Shown one piece after another: positions 39,040-47,009 of a DNA stretch of 64,000 nt. A program made the position numbers and the translations under genes. The notes below the pieces were generated by a model, which was not told the DNA's origin, did no database searches, and worked only from the letters and a program-made list of their open reading frames with translations. Position 1 is the first letter of the stretch; each line of letters begins with the position of its first letter. The stretch spans positions 41,076-105,075 of IMG/VR virus record IMGVR_UViG_3300025073_000608; one strand, given 5' to 3'. Origin of the DNA: a virus.

Positions 39040-40520
39040 AATGTTTCTTCTCTAATACCAACACTATCCGTTACCAGAAATTGAGAATTTTGTCTTTGAA
39101 TAGCATCGTGGACAGTTCCTCGTTCTTCAATATTAAAATTACTTATCTCAAAATTAAGGTAATTTCTTACATATTTTCTGCTTCCATCTGGGAATTCTCG
39201 TAATACTAAGTCCCTATGTCCAGCAGCCTCTCTTCCTTGATATCGAGCTTTAATTTCTACGAGTTTATGGGTTCCGCTATCCAGAGTATCTAATACTATT
39301 TCATCTTCTGTTTTTCTTCTCAAAATAGCTAAGTATGTAGCAAACCACGCTAATCTATCAGAAATGGCAATAGCAGAAGCATCATCAACTACATTTGCCG
39401 ATGTTCTTCCAGAATTCTCTCCAGTTCTATTAATTTGAATAGCGGAAAAAATGGGTAAATCTAATTCTAGGGCTATTCTTTTTAATTTATCTACCTTTTC
39501 TCCTAACACTTGATATTCAGCCCAATTTTGTCCTACCTTTTCCGTTGTGAGTTTTAAATAATCGTAAATAATAATAGCCTTGTTACCTCTACCAACGATT
39601 TTATAATACCATCTTCTCATAATGGCCATTACTTCATCTATATGCTTATTGCCAACATGATAATGATAAGTCTTATATTTACTTTTTAGAGATGGAAGAA
39701 TTTTTCTTACTTTTTCTACCATATCTGCATTTTTTCTCCAATTTCCGGTTTCTAGATACCATAATGGGACACCAGAGAATGCTGCGGCTGTTCTTAATTT
39801 AATTTCTTTAGAAACCATTTCTGTATCTAATATTAGGGCTGGAACATTATTAATTCTGCCCGTTTCACAGGCTAAATGGTTGAGCCAAGTAGTTTTTCCT
39901 TGCCCAGCTCTAGATGCCACGGCATATACATTTCCGCCTCTAAGGCCACCATACATTCGGTTAAAATCATTAAATGGAGTTAATAGTCCTATTTCTTCGT
40001 TAGGATTATTCCCTAATGATTCAATCATTTCATAAACATCAGAAAATAAATCATCTGGCTCGTCTTCAATAGAAAAAGAAGATACTTTATCTCCGTATAA
40101 AGCATCAACTTCGGCAATAGTTTGTTCTAGAGGATTATTAGATGATTTTTCTAAGTGTTGTTGAATCTTATTACAGGTATGACTTAATTCTCTAAGAGCT
40201 TTTAATTTGGATAATTCTTGACAAGCTTTGAATGTTGCTTTTGGAGTAATACTAGAGAATGATATAGCATCAATATAATCAAAGATATTAATTTTGTCTT
40301 TGAAAGAGATTCCCAATCCTGTTATTTTTTGGGCAAGAAGAACTTTATCGACATTTTCACTAGCAAGGATAATCTGTTTTAAGCAGGAAAAAATAACTCC
40401 ATGAGGTTCAGCTACGAAATCTTTTTCTGAAATAAATCCGATAACATCTATCATGATGTTTGGATTCTGAATTAAACCTCCTAAAACGTGTTTTTCTATT
40501 TGAAGAGAATGAAGGGCCAT
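39036..40520 (-). CDS. dnaB: Replicative DNA helicase, DnaB type
   Basis: The 494-aa protein has the DnaB N-terminal helical domain (SLQIEKHVLGGLIQNP...EKDFVAEPHGVIF). The RecA-like motor domain follows: Walker A SRAGQGKTTW (Lys near residue 209), Walker B AIIIYDYLKL, and the H3-like IFSAIQINRTGENSGRTSANVVDDASAIAISD region. It unwinds the template ahead of the C-family polymerase and recruits the adjacent primase. The start ATG is within a few bases of the predicted transcription start of a strong-looking promoter, so translation may be leaderless. Length matches the family. Confidence 0.93.
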   Translation of the reverse strand: MALHSLQIEKHVLGGLIQNPNIMIDVIGFISEKDFVAEPHGVIFSCLKQIILASENVDKVLLAQKITGLGISFKDKINIFDYIDAISFSSITPKATFKACQELSKLKALRELSHTCNKIQQHLEKSSNNPLEQTIAEVDALYGDKVSSFSIEDEPDDLFSDVYEMIESLGNNPNEEIGLLTPFNDFNRMYGGLRGGNVYAVASRAGQGKTTWLNHLACETGRINNVPALILDTEMVSKEIKLRTAAAFSGVPLWYLETGNWRKNADMVEKVRKILPSLKSKYKTYHYHVGNKHIDEVMAIMRRWYYKIVGRGNKAIIIYDYLKLTTEKVGQNWAEYQVLGEKVDKLKRIALELDLPIFSAIQINRTGENSGRTSANVVDDASAIAISDRLAWFATYLAILRRKTEDEIVLDTLDSGTHKLVEIKARYQGREAAGHRDLVLREFPDGSRKYVRNYLNFEISNFNIEERGTVHDAIQRQNSQFLVTDSVGIREETL

Positions 40521-40525
40521 AGTAG

Positions 40526-40557
40526 ATTATACTAGAATAAGACTGCCTCATTGTCAA
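40526..40557 (-). promoter_or_regulatory. Promoter for helicase-primase genes, near-leaderless
   Basis: The -35 TTGACA is at 40557-40552. A TAGTAT box (40534-40529) at 17-nt spacing and a perfect TATAAT (40531-40526) at 20-nt spacing overlap. Either places the transcription start within about 2 nt of ATG 40520. The gap between genes here is only 39 nt. Confidence 0.55.
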
Positions 40558-40559
40558 GG

Positions 40560-40823
40560 TTATTCGTCTTCTTCGTCTTCTTCTCCCTCACTTAATGCTT
40601 GGATTGAGTGTTTAGAAGCTTCAATAGACGCTTGTTTTAAACCCTCACTCCAATCTCCAATATATTTTTGTAATGCTAAACAGTGGGCTGGACTTTCAAA
40701 AAACATAATATGTTCTGGATGTCCATTTTCGCTATTAAAATAATATAAAACAAATCCACCAAGAGCATGTTCATTTATTAAATTTAATACATGTTTCGGC
40801 ATGGAGCCTTGTCGATTTGTCAT
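40560..40823 (-). CDS. Small hypothetical protein with acidic tail (87 aa)
   Basis: Family not recognised. The body contains PKHVLNLINEHALGGFVLYYFN and PEHIMFFESPAHCLALQKYIGDW, a compact alpha/beta pattern. The C-terminus is a run of Glu/Asp (EGEEDEEDE), as in some phage ssDNA-binding or DNA-mimic proteins. It lies between the RecA/nuclease genes and the helicase-primase genes, 25 nt after the upstream nuclease. A replication or recombination accessory role is suggested only by context and acidity. Confidence 0.5.
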   Translation of the reverse strand: MTNRQGSMPKHVLNLINEHALGGFVLYYFNSENGHPEHIMFFESPAHCLALQKYIGDWSEGLKQASIEASKHSIQALSEGEEDEEDE

Positions 40824-40848
40824 AATTGTATTTACACAGATATTTTAT

Positions 40849-41262
40849 TTAGAGAATAAGATTAAATTTTTGTCTAAACCATTCTTTTGATAGTGTATCT
40901 ACTTCATTATACATAATTTCTATTAATTGAAAACCATTTCTTTCTAACCATTCCATTTTTTTGCAGTCTCTTTTAACGGAATCTAAGAATAATTCTGGTT
41001 TTCCATCATGGAAATAATGAAACTCATTATGTTGTGGCCCTTGAACTTCTATAGCCACTTTTAATGAAGCGTTTAATATATCGACTTTTAAAAGTGTTCC
41101 ATAAACCGGAAATTCTTCATAAACAATAAATGGACGCCAAAAAGGTCTAAGAAATTTTTTAACTTTAAATTGGAGTTTAGATTTACATGCTTTATCCCAT
41201 TTAATTAAATATCTGGTAACGTTTTTGGTAACTAATTTTCCATTAATATTAAATAGCCTCAT
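40849..41262 (-). CDS. PD-(D/E)XK/Vsr-fold endonuclease
   Basis: The 137-aa product contains GTLLKVDILNASLKVAIEVQGPQHNEF (about residues 72-98): the Asp and the E-x-Q of a PD-(D/E)XK core. Next comes KRDCKKMEWLERNGFQLIEIMYNE, the helix-strand typical of Vsr/DUF559-type nucleases. The ATG overlaps the RecA-like gene stop (ATGA), so the two are co-translated. A role in recombination intermediates, repair or host DNA degradation is inferred from the fold and neighbours; specificity cannot be read. Confidence 0.65.
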   Translation of the reverse strand: MRLFNINGKLVTKNVTRYLIKWDKACKSKLQFKVKKFLRPFWRPFIVYEEFPVYGTLLKVDILNASLKVAIEVQGPQHNEFHYFHDGKPELFLDSVKRDCKKMEWLERNGFQLIEIMYNEVDTLSKEWFRQKFNLIL

Positions 41263-42476
41263 GAGTAAAGAGTTTTAATTTTGTTAATTAAAATATTTAA
41301 TGTAGGAGGATTAGCCTCAAAATATTCAGAAAATTGAACAAGTCCTTGATGCTTAGACTTATATTCAATTAATGGTTTAAGTGGTAATTTTTCTGCTTCT
41401 TTAGCTTTTTCATTATGTTTTTGAATTTCTTCATTTTCAGCAATAATGGGAAGATTAACTTCTTCAATCCACTTCGTCACAATATCAGAAAGTTCAATCC
41501 AAGCCCCTTTCTTTGATACTAGTCCTAATAAAAATAATGAATCAAAAAGTTCTTTTTCTACCCAAATAGCATTACCCACTTTTCCCTTTTTAATAGGAAT
41601 TTCAATGGTGTATCCAGTATTATCTGAAGCTGATTTTTTAATTTCAATTTTAACATTAATACCAAGAATAGGATTTTTAATTGGGTCTGGTCTTTCCCCT
41701 TCTGTTTCTAAAATATAATGACTAGCGGCTCTTGGTCGATAGTATAAAGCATATGAGGCTTGATGATTTAGAGCGTGGGTTTGATTACCATCCATGATAT
41801 TTGGGGCTTCTTTCTCATACATACTCATGGTAAAAGTAGCACTATATTGAGTAATCATTATCATGAAACCATTATAATTAGTTATCATGTGAGATAAACG
41901 ACGAAGAAGTTCTTTCGTTAGGAAATTAATGCCTGCCGGTTTTTTAGATTCAGACATCTTTTTATCTAAAGATGATGCTAACATTAACATGTCTACACTG
42001 TCGATAACACAAGCCAAATGTTCTCCAGCTTCATGAGTTTGTTTATAAAGACCATGTAAAACATCACAAATTGTATCTAAACAGTTAGAATTAAGAACGA
42101 AAACTGTTCCATATTCCCATTCGTTAGGGTCAGTAACAAATTTTAAAGATGTCCTTTTTCTTAGTTCTTCGCTTAGTTTAGCTTCGGCATTAATATAAAT
42201 AGTCTTAGCTTTAGGCAAAGACTTCATATAATTATCTGCAAAAAGTAAAGATTGAGAGGTCTTTCCTGTTTCGGCTGGGCCACCCATCCTTAATATCATA
42301 CCCGATTTTACTTTAATATAGTTATCTAATTTTAATGAACCAGAACTAATAATAACTGGATTTTGACAATCAAAATTAAAATGAGAATCTTTATACCCAT
42401 TCAGCATAGCTGATAGGAAATTCTTGGATAATTGAGATGTATCTACTGGTTGTTCAATTTTATCTTTCTTTGCCAT
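41259..42476 (-). CDS. RecA-like recombinase
   Basis: The 405-aa protein has a RecA/UvsX-type core: Walker A GGPAETGKTS (Lys72), Walker B LACVIDSVDMLM, and a MITQYSATFTMSMY strand-loop like the L2 region. A Lys/Glu-rich C-terminal extension (residues 320-405) follows. It would form nucleoprotein filaments for strand exchange in recombination-dependent replication. It overlaps the upstream 140-aa gene by 17 nt and the downstream nuclease by 4 nt. Whether it is a true strand-exchange protein or a RadA/Sak4-like ATPase cannot be settled by eye; the length favours UvsX-like. Confidence 0.8.
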   Translation of the reverse strand: MAKKDKIEQPVDTSQLSKNFLSAMLNGYKDSHFNFDCQNPVIISSGSLKLDNYIKVKSGMILRMGGPAETGKTSQSLLFADNYMKSLPKAKTIYINAEAKLSEELRKRTSLKFVTDPNEWEYGTVFVLNSNCLDTICDVLHGLYKQTHEAGEHLACVIDSVDMLMLASSLDKKMSESKKPAGINFLTKELLRRLSHMITNYNGFMIMITQYSATFTMSMYEKEAPNIMDGNQTHALNHQASYALYYRPRAASHYILETEGERPDPIKNPILGINVKIEIKKSASDNTGYTIEIPIKKGKVGNAIWVEKELFDSLFLLGLVSKKGAWIELSDIVTKWIEEVNLPIIAENEEIQKHNEKAKEAEKLPLKPLIEYKSKHQGLVQFSEYFEANPPTLNILINKIKTLYS

Positions 42477-42882
42477 AATTTAAAAATTCTTTAAGAGTTT
42501 TGGGTTTTTTATCTAATATAATATCTTCGCCGAGTTTAGTTTCTTTTAGGTCAACCTTTATGGGGTCAATAGATAGATTAGTATTTTGTTTACTATATTC
42601 AAGTAATTGGTCTGACAAAAAATGTTTCCCTTCTTCTGTGAGAAACCAAACCATAGAAGTAATTTTATAATTGTTAGGTTTAGGACACCAAAATAGAAAT
42701 TCTAATCCATATTTTTTAATTAAACCATTAACAATCTTCATCTGTCCCGCCCAAAAGGAGGGAGTTTTGGGCAAGAATTCACACGTTAAAAATTTACTGC
42801 TTAATTTTTGTTGATTGCTGAGTTTCCTGGGAGCTTTTTTCTTGCTTTGTATTATTTCTTTGTGGTTGGAGTCCTGCTTCAT
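42460..42882 (-). CDS. Hypothetical protein overlapping the GMD gene (140 aa)
   Basis: Family not recognised. The N-terminal ~30 residues are Lys/Gln/Ser-rich and probably disordered. The core FLPKTPSFWAGQMKIVNGLIKKYGLEFLFWCPKPNNYKI looks like a small folded domain. The first 89 nt overlap the end of the GMD gene in another frame. A start at Met48 (42741) would avoid the overlap but cut the conserved-looking TPSFWAGQ segment. Its end overlaps the RecA-like gene by 17 nt, so a recombination accessory role is possible. Confidence 0.5.
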   Translation of the reverse strand: MKQDSNHKEIIQSKKKAPRKLSNQQKLSSKFLTCEFLPKTPSFWAGQMKIVNGLIKKYGLEFLFWCPKPNNYKITSMVWFLTEEGKHFLSDQLLEYSKQNTNLSIDPIKVDLKETKLGEDIILDKKPKTLKEFLNYGKER

Positions 42883-44026
42883 ATAAGTCCCATGATACCA
42901 TGCGTTTTACTAATGAGTCAAATGAAATTTTTGGCTTCCATCCTAATTCGGATTTTGCTTTATTTGGATTTCCGAGTAAAAGTTCTACTTCGTTGGGTCG
43001 ATAAAATTCTTTACTAATATTAACTAAAAACGGATATACCCCATTTGGTTGACGAATGCCGCAGTTACTTTTTAATGGGTCAAAAGATATTCCTTTGAAA
43101 CAATCTTCGACAGTTGTTCCATTTACCCATAAAGCATCTATTCCCGCATGTTTAAAAGCCAAAGTAACAAATTCTTCAATAGTATGAGTTTCTCCAGAAG
43201 CTAAAACATATTCTTTAAGGTTTTTAATTAAATATATCCATACGGTTTTTTTATCACCAATTACATATTTTAATTCGTCATTAAGTTCAATATTATATCT
43301 GTCTTGATTTAGCATTCTCCAGACACCATCCATGAAATCTTCAGCGTGTGACCAATCCCTTTTAGTATAAACATTTCCAAGTTCGATTGGTTTAAAAGGT
43401 TCATTATTTAGTAATGCTTTTTTAATACGAGCAACCCCTTGCGTTATTTTTCGAGTGACGAATTGAGAACCCCTTCTTTCGCTTTCGTGATTAAAAAGAT
43501 AGCCTTGGACAGCATACAAACCATAAGATTCTCTATAGACTTTGACCAGATGCCTAGCGGCACACTTAGCTGCCCCGTAGGGCGACCTTGGCCGCATGGG
43601 ATGAGTTTCGTCTTGTGGGGAGAATAGAACGTCTCCAAACTCTTCTGAGGAACCAGCATTATAAAAACGACATAAAGGAGCATATTTTCTAATAGCTTCT
43701 AAACATTTTAAGACTCCAACTGCCCCGACCATAAATGTCTCTTCTGGGATAGTCCAACTGTCTGCTACAAAAGATTGAGCCGCTAAATTAATAAAATAAT
43801 CTGGCCTATATTTTGACACTATGTTATCAAGAGAAGAACTGTCTGTTAAATCTCCCCTTTCCACCTTAAATAAGGGATTATTTAATAAATGACCGTAATT
43901 TTTATCATTCATCTGAGAGGTTCGTCTAACCATACCAATTACTCTATGTCCCAAATTAAGACAATATTCTGCCATATATGACCCATCCTGACCACTTACA
44001 CCCGTAATAATAACTGTTTTTTCCAT
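42794..44026 (-). CDS. gmd: GDP-mannose 4,6-dehydratase
   Basis: The 410-aa SDR enzyme converts GDP-D-mannose to GDP-4-keto-6-deoxy-D-mannose. It shows TGVSGQDGSYMAEY (NADP-binding Gly motif of GMD), the NLAAQSFV segment, AGSSEEFG (catalytic Ser/Glu), SPYGAAK (Tyr/Lys pair), FNHESERRG and the KRDWSHAEDFM/GETHTIEEF signatures. The catalytic core ends near residue 382 (ELGWKPKISFDSLVKRMV...). The last ~28 residues are a Gln/Lys/Ser/Thr-rich tail, exactly the part overlapping the next gene. It sits near ColD- and ColC-like genes, so its product probably feeds GDP-colitose. It uses host GDP-mannose; no ManC is in the window. Confidence 0.92.
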   Translation of the reverse strand: MEKTVIITGVSGQDGSYMAEYCLNLGHRVIGMVRRTSQMNDKNYGHLLNNPLFKVERGDLTDSSSLDNIVSKYRPDYFINLAAQSFVADSWTIPEETFMVGAVGVLKCLEAIRKYAPLCRFYNAGSSEEFGDVLFSPQDETHPMRPRSPYGAAKCAARHLVKVYRESYGLYAVQGYLFNHESERRGSQFVTRKITQGVARIKKALLNNEPFKPIELGNVYTKRDWSHAEDFMDGVWRMLNQDRYNIELNDELKYVIGDKKTVWIYLIKNLKEYVLASGETHTIEEFVTLAFKHAGIDALWVNGTTVEDCFKGISFDPLKSNCGIRQPNGVYPFLVNISKEFYRPNEVELLLGNPNKAKSELGWKPKISFDSLVKRMVSWDLYEAGLQPQRNNTKQEKSSQETQQSTKIKQ

Positions 44027-44031
44027 AAATT

Positions 44032-44175
44032 TTATTGAAAACTAACTGATAAATGTTTAAATAACCAAATAATAATATCTACCATTTTCCATAATCCTAA
44101 TGGAACAAAAACAACCAATAGCACTACAAATAATTTATAAATAACCTCGAATCCGCGAAATATTGAGCCATCCAT
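44032..44175 (-). CDS. Small membrane protein (47 aa)
   Basis: A short gene fills the gap between the sugar kinase and GMD. It reads MDGSIFRGFEVIYKLFVVLL, then a continuous hydrophobic stretch to IIIWLF and a short polar end (KHLSVSFQ). The ATG has AAAGGAT seven bases upstream, one of the better ribosome-binding sites here, and the stop is 5 nt before GMD. One or two membrane segments (about residues 13-29 and 31-40) are likely. The function is unknown; a membrane anchor or lysis-type role is speculation. Confidence 0.6.
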   Translation of the reverse strand: MDGSIFRGFEVIYKLFVVLLVVFVPLGLWKMVDIIIWLFKHLSVSFQ

Positions 44176-44178
44176 ATA

Positions 44179-44925
44179 TTATCCTTTTATAGTTCCAATT
44201 CCCAGTTTTTGGACTACTTTCGTAGCAACACTATTCGCGAATGGAATAGCAATATTCATATTCTCTGTTTTTACGAAACTAACAGCTAATCCAGCTAAGA
44301 ATGAATCTCCTGCTCCTGATAAATTTTTAATTTCAACAAGTTTAACTGGAAAAATTTGTTCTAAATACTTACATCCATCAGCTCCTAATGTTTCAATAAT
44401 TTTTAATTGAAGTCTTGGGGTTAAACATTTTAATGAAGCTCTATATTCTTTTCGATTAATCTTAATAAAAGTAATATCATTAGCCCACTCTCCAAGAACC
44501 TTCTTAGTATCTAAAAATGTCAGAGGATGATGTTCAGCAATATATTGAATGTCTTTTTCACTCAAGAATCCCTTATCATAATCAGAAATAACTACAGCCG
44601 AACAATGGTCCCACGGAAGGGCTTCTAAAGTTTGACGGTCTATAGGAGAGTATTCTGCTTGGGAATCTATTCTTATAAACATGTGGTTTGTTTTAATATC
44701 CACATATCTAGTTTTAGTAATCTCATGATAATTATTATTAGTAACTATCTCACAAGGAAAATCTAAATCTATAATATTTCGATAGACATTTCCAGCCATC
44801 CCTAAAGTTTTTTCTTGCTTAACTATATCTAAAACTGGGACTGGTGAATCGGGAGCTAGCCTTTCGCAAGTCCCATAAAAAAATACATCTGAGCAAGTAT
44901 CTCCAATAACAAGAATCGGTTTCAT
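44179..44925 (-). CDS. PfkB-family sugar kinase, HldE N-terminal type
   Basis: The 248-aa product resembles the kinase half of HldE/RfaE: GDTCSDVFFYGTCERLAPDSPVPVLD matches the HldE opening motif (Gly-Asp...Asp...Pro-Glu/Asp-x-Pro-Val-Pro). NLSGAGDSFLAGLA (about residues 208-221) is the PfkB catalytic GAGD motif. HldE kinase phosphorylates D-glycero-D-manno-heptose-7-phosphate at C1. Here the chain is shorter than that domain (about 315 aa), the middle is reduced, and no adenylyltransferase domain follows, so the true substrate is uncertain. It lies one base after the ColD-like gene, in the glycan operon. Confidence 0.75.
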   Translation of the reverse strand: MKPILVIGDTCSDVFFYGTCERLAPDSPVPVLDIVKQEKTLGMAGNVYRNIIDLDFPCEIVTNNNYHEITKTRYVDIKTNHMFIRIDSQAEYSPIDRQTLEALPWDHCSAVVISDYDKGFLSEKDIQYIAEHHPLTFLDTKKVLGEWANDITFIKINRKEYRASLKCLTPRLQLKIIETLGADGCKYLEQIFPVKLVEIKNLSGAGDSFLAGLAVSFVKTENMNIAIPFANSVATKVVQKLGIGTIKG

Positions 44926-44926
44926 A

Positions 44927-46105
44927 TCACTTAATATTATTGAGAATATTAAGTAGATTGTCTATTTTTTCTTTAGTTAAAGAAGGATAATTTCCGATAT
45001 ACCATGAAAAATGATGGATAAATTCCATTCGGGGAAAATCTTCCTCGTTTATTTTAACGATAGATTTTAAATATGGTTGTTTTAATTGACTCCCGCCGCC
45101 AGAAAGTCCCCTTCTAAATTCTATACCATTTTTATTTAATGTTTTTTCTATCTTATCTCTTAATTTAAAACTTCCATTTCTTAGGATAACAATAAAAGCA
45201 TAATTACATTGTCCTTGTAAATTTAACTCTTTATGATATAAATCTGGTCTTAAACCATCATAAAAGTATTTAAAGTTTTCTTGTCTTAGTTTATTATTTG
45301 AGTCTAATTTTTTAAGTTGAGATAATCCTAATACTGCATTAATTTCTGTACTTCTAAAATTATGAGATGGAGCAATGAATACAAAGTCTTGATTAAGAGT
45401 AGGATTTTCTTTTAGTATTTGTTTTTTAAATACTTCATGTGTTGATTCCCTTAACATCCCATGGGAACGCAAACACCTTAATACTTCATAGAATTTACGA
45501 TTATTAGTACAAACCATTCCTCCCTCAATGGTGGACATATGATGAGCAAAATAAAAACTAAAATTACTAGCAAATCCAAAAGAACCACATTTTTTATTCT
45601 TAAATGTTGTTCCATGACTTTCACATACATCTTCTATTAATAAAATATCGTTTTCTTTACATATATCTAAAATCCGTTGAGATAGTCCGTTTATACCCAA
45701 AACATGAGTTAGGAAAATAGCTTTGGTAGAAGGGGTAATTAATTTAAAAAGTTTTTGCTCGTCAAAAGAAAGATTTCCAAAATTAATATCACAAAAAACG
45801 GGCTTCATATTCGCATGAATAACCGCAGAAATATCGCTGACCCACGTTAACGGAGGAACAATAACCTCTCCAACCCCATAAAGATATTTAATAGCTAACA
45901 TTGTTAACTCATTTGCTGAACTTCCAGAATTAACAAATAAGCTGTATTTCACCCCAAGCCACTTAGACCATTCTTTTTCAAATTCTAATACTTTTGGGCC
46001 ATTAGTAAGTTTCGGTATAGGTCTTTGAGAGAGAAATTCTTGAATACATTGAATATCTTGTTCGTCAATATTTTCCGCCATTAATGGATGATTAATTTGA
46101 TTCAT
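44927..46105 (-). CDS. ColD-like GDP-4-keto-6-deoxymannose 3-dehydratase
   Basis: The 392-aa protein is of the DegT/StrS PLP fold (VNSGSSANEL, VIVPPLTWVSD, IEDVCESHG). The Schiff-base lysine is replaced: the motif reads SFYFAHHMSTIEGG with His188/His189. The His replacement is the hallmark of 3-dehydratases such as ColD (GDP-sugar) and E1/RfbH (CDP-sugar). The GDP version is favoured because GMD and an Fcl/ColC-type enzyme flank it, and I see no E1-type iron-sulphur cysteine pattern. It would remove the C3 hydroxyl from GDP-4-keto-6-deoxy-D-mannose using PLP and glutamate. Length matches ColD. Confidence 0.82.
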   Translation of the reverse strand: MNQINHPLMAENIDEQDIQCIQEFLSQRPIPKLTNGPKVLEFEKEWSKWLGVKYSLFVNSGSSANELTMLAIKYLYGVGEVIVPPLTWVSDISAVIHANMKPVFCDINFGNLSFDEQKLFKLITPSTKAIFLTHVLGINGLSQRILDICKENDILLIEDVCESHGTTFKNKKCGSFGFASNFSFYFAHHMSTIEGGMVCTNNRKFYEVLRCLRSHGMLRESTHEVFKKQILKENPTLNQDFVFIAPSHNFRSTEINAVLGLSQLKKLDSNNKLRQENFKYFYDGLRPDLYHKELNLQGQCNYAFIVILRNGSFKLRDKIEKTLNKNGIEFRRGLSGGGSQLKQPYLKSIVKINEEDFPRMEFIHHFSWYIGNYPSLTKEKIDNLLNILNNIK

Positions 46106-46106
46106 A

Positions 46107-47009
46107 TTATTTTCTGATATTAGGATAATTATTTAAATACCATTCAATGGTTTTTTCTATTCCATTTTCAATTGACGTAAATGGGAAGTCATTTAATGAT
46201 AATAGCTTATTTCCGCTTAAACGTCTAATTTTCTGTCCAGATGGTTTAGTGGTATCAAACTCTAATTTATTTTCTATTCCGAACGCACGAGCTATTAAAG
46301 TTGCAATATATTTTATTTTAATAGTCTGATTATTACAAAAGATTAATGGTTCTTTATCGTTATAATATTCTAAAGCCCATTCAGTTAATTTTGCCACGTC
46401 ATCTACATATAAAAATTCTCGTTCTTGTTCTCCATCACCCCAAACAGAAAAAGAGGTATCATTTAATTTCGCTTGATGAGCTTTATATATTAATACTCCT
46501 ATTACATGTCCGGTTTCTAGATTAAAATCATCATTTGGGCCATAAATATTAGTTGGAATAATACAATTATAAATTAATCCATGTTCTTCATAGCAAATAC
46601 GACTTTGTATTTCTAGCATTCTTTTCGCGAATCCATAAGGATAATGGACTTGCGCCGGAAATCCAATATGTAAATCTTCTTCTTTATAAGGTCTATTTAT
46701 TTCTTCTGAAAAAATACATGAAGATAAAAACGATAATACTCTTGGGACATGCATGTTTTTACATGCTTCCAAAACATTAGTATTAATTAAAATATTATCG
46801 TAGAATAACTTATATTTTTGTTCGATATGAAATTTTAATCCCCCAACCTTTGCAGCACAATGAACAACCGCATCTGGGCGATGAGACATAAACAAGAGGT
46901 TGCATTGGTCTTTATCTCTTAAATCATATTCGTGAGAAGAAAAACCTATTCCAAAGTTTAAGTTCTGACCAACTGTTCCAGTTTTTCCAGTTATTAGTAT
47001 TTTTTTCAT
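46107..47009 (-). CDS. GDP-L-fucose synthase family, probable GDP-L-colitose synthase (ColC-like)
   Basis: The 300-aa extended SDR has TGKTGTVGQNL (nucleotide-binding), HCAAKVGGL, the YPYGFAKRMLE Tyr/Lys pair, IPTNIYGPNDDFNLETGHVI, GDGEQEREFLYVDD and KPSGQKIRRL. These are all signatures of the Fcl/WcaG 3,5-epimerase-4-reductase. Adjacent to a ColD-like dehydratase it probably acts as ColC, performing the 5-epimerisation and 4-reduction that yield GDP-L-colitose. If the neighbour is not ColD, GDP-L-fucose would be the product. It overlaps the SGNH gene by 4 nt (ATGA) and ends one base before the ColD-like start. Confidence 0.82.
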   Translation of the reverse strand: MKKILITGKTGTVGQNLNFGIGFSSHEYDLRDKDQCNLLFMSHRPDAVVHCAAKVGGLKFHIEQKYKLFYDNILINTNVLEACKNMHVPRVLSFLSSCIFSEEINRPYKEEDLHIGFPAQVHYPYGFAKRMLEIQSRICYEEHGLIYNCIIPTNIYGPNDDFNLETGHVIGVLIYKAHQAKLNDTSFSVWGDGEQEREFLYVDDVAKLTEWALEYYNDKEPLIFCNNQTIKIKYIATLIARAFGIENKLEFDTTKPSGQKIRRLSGNKLLSLNDFPFTSIENGIEKTIEWYLNNYPNIRK

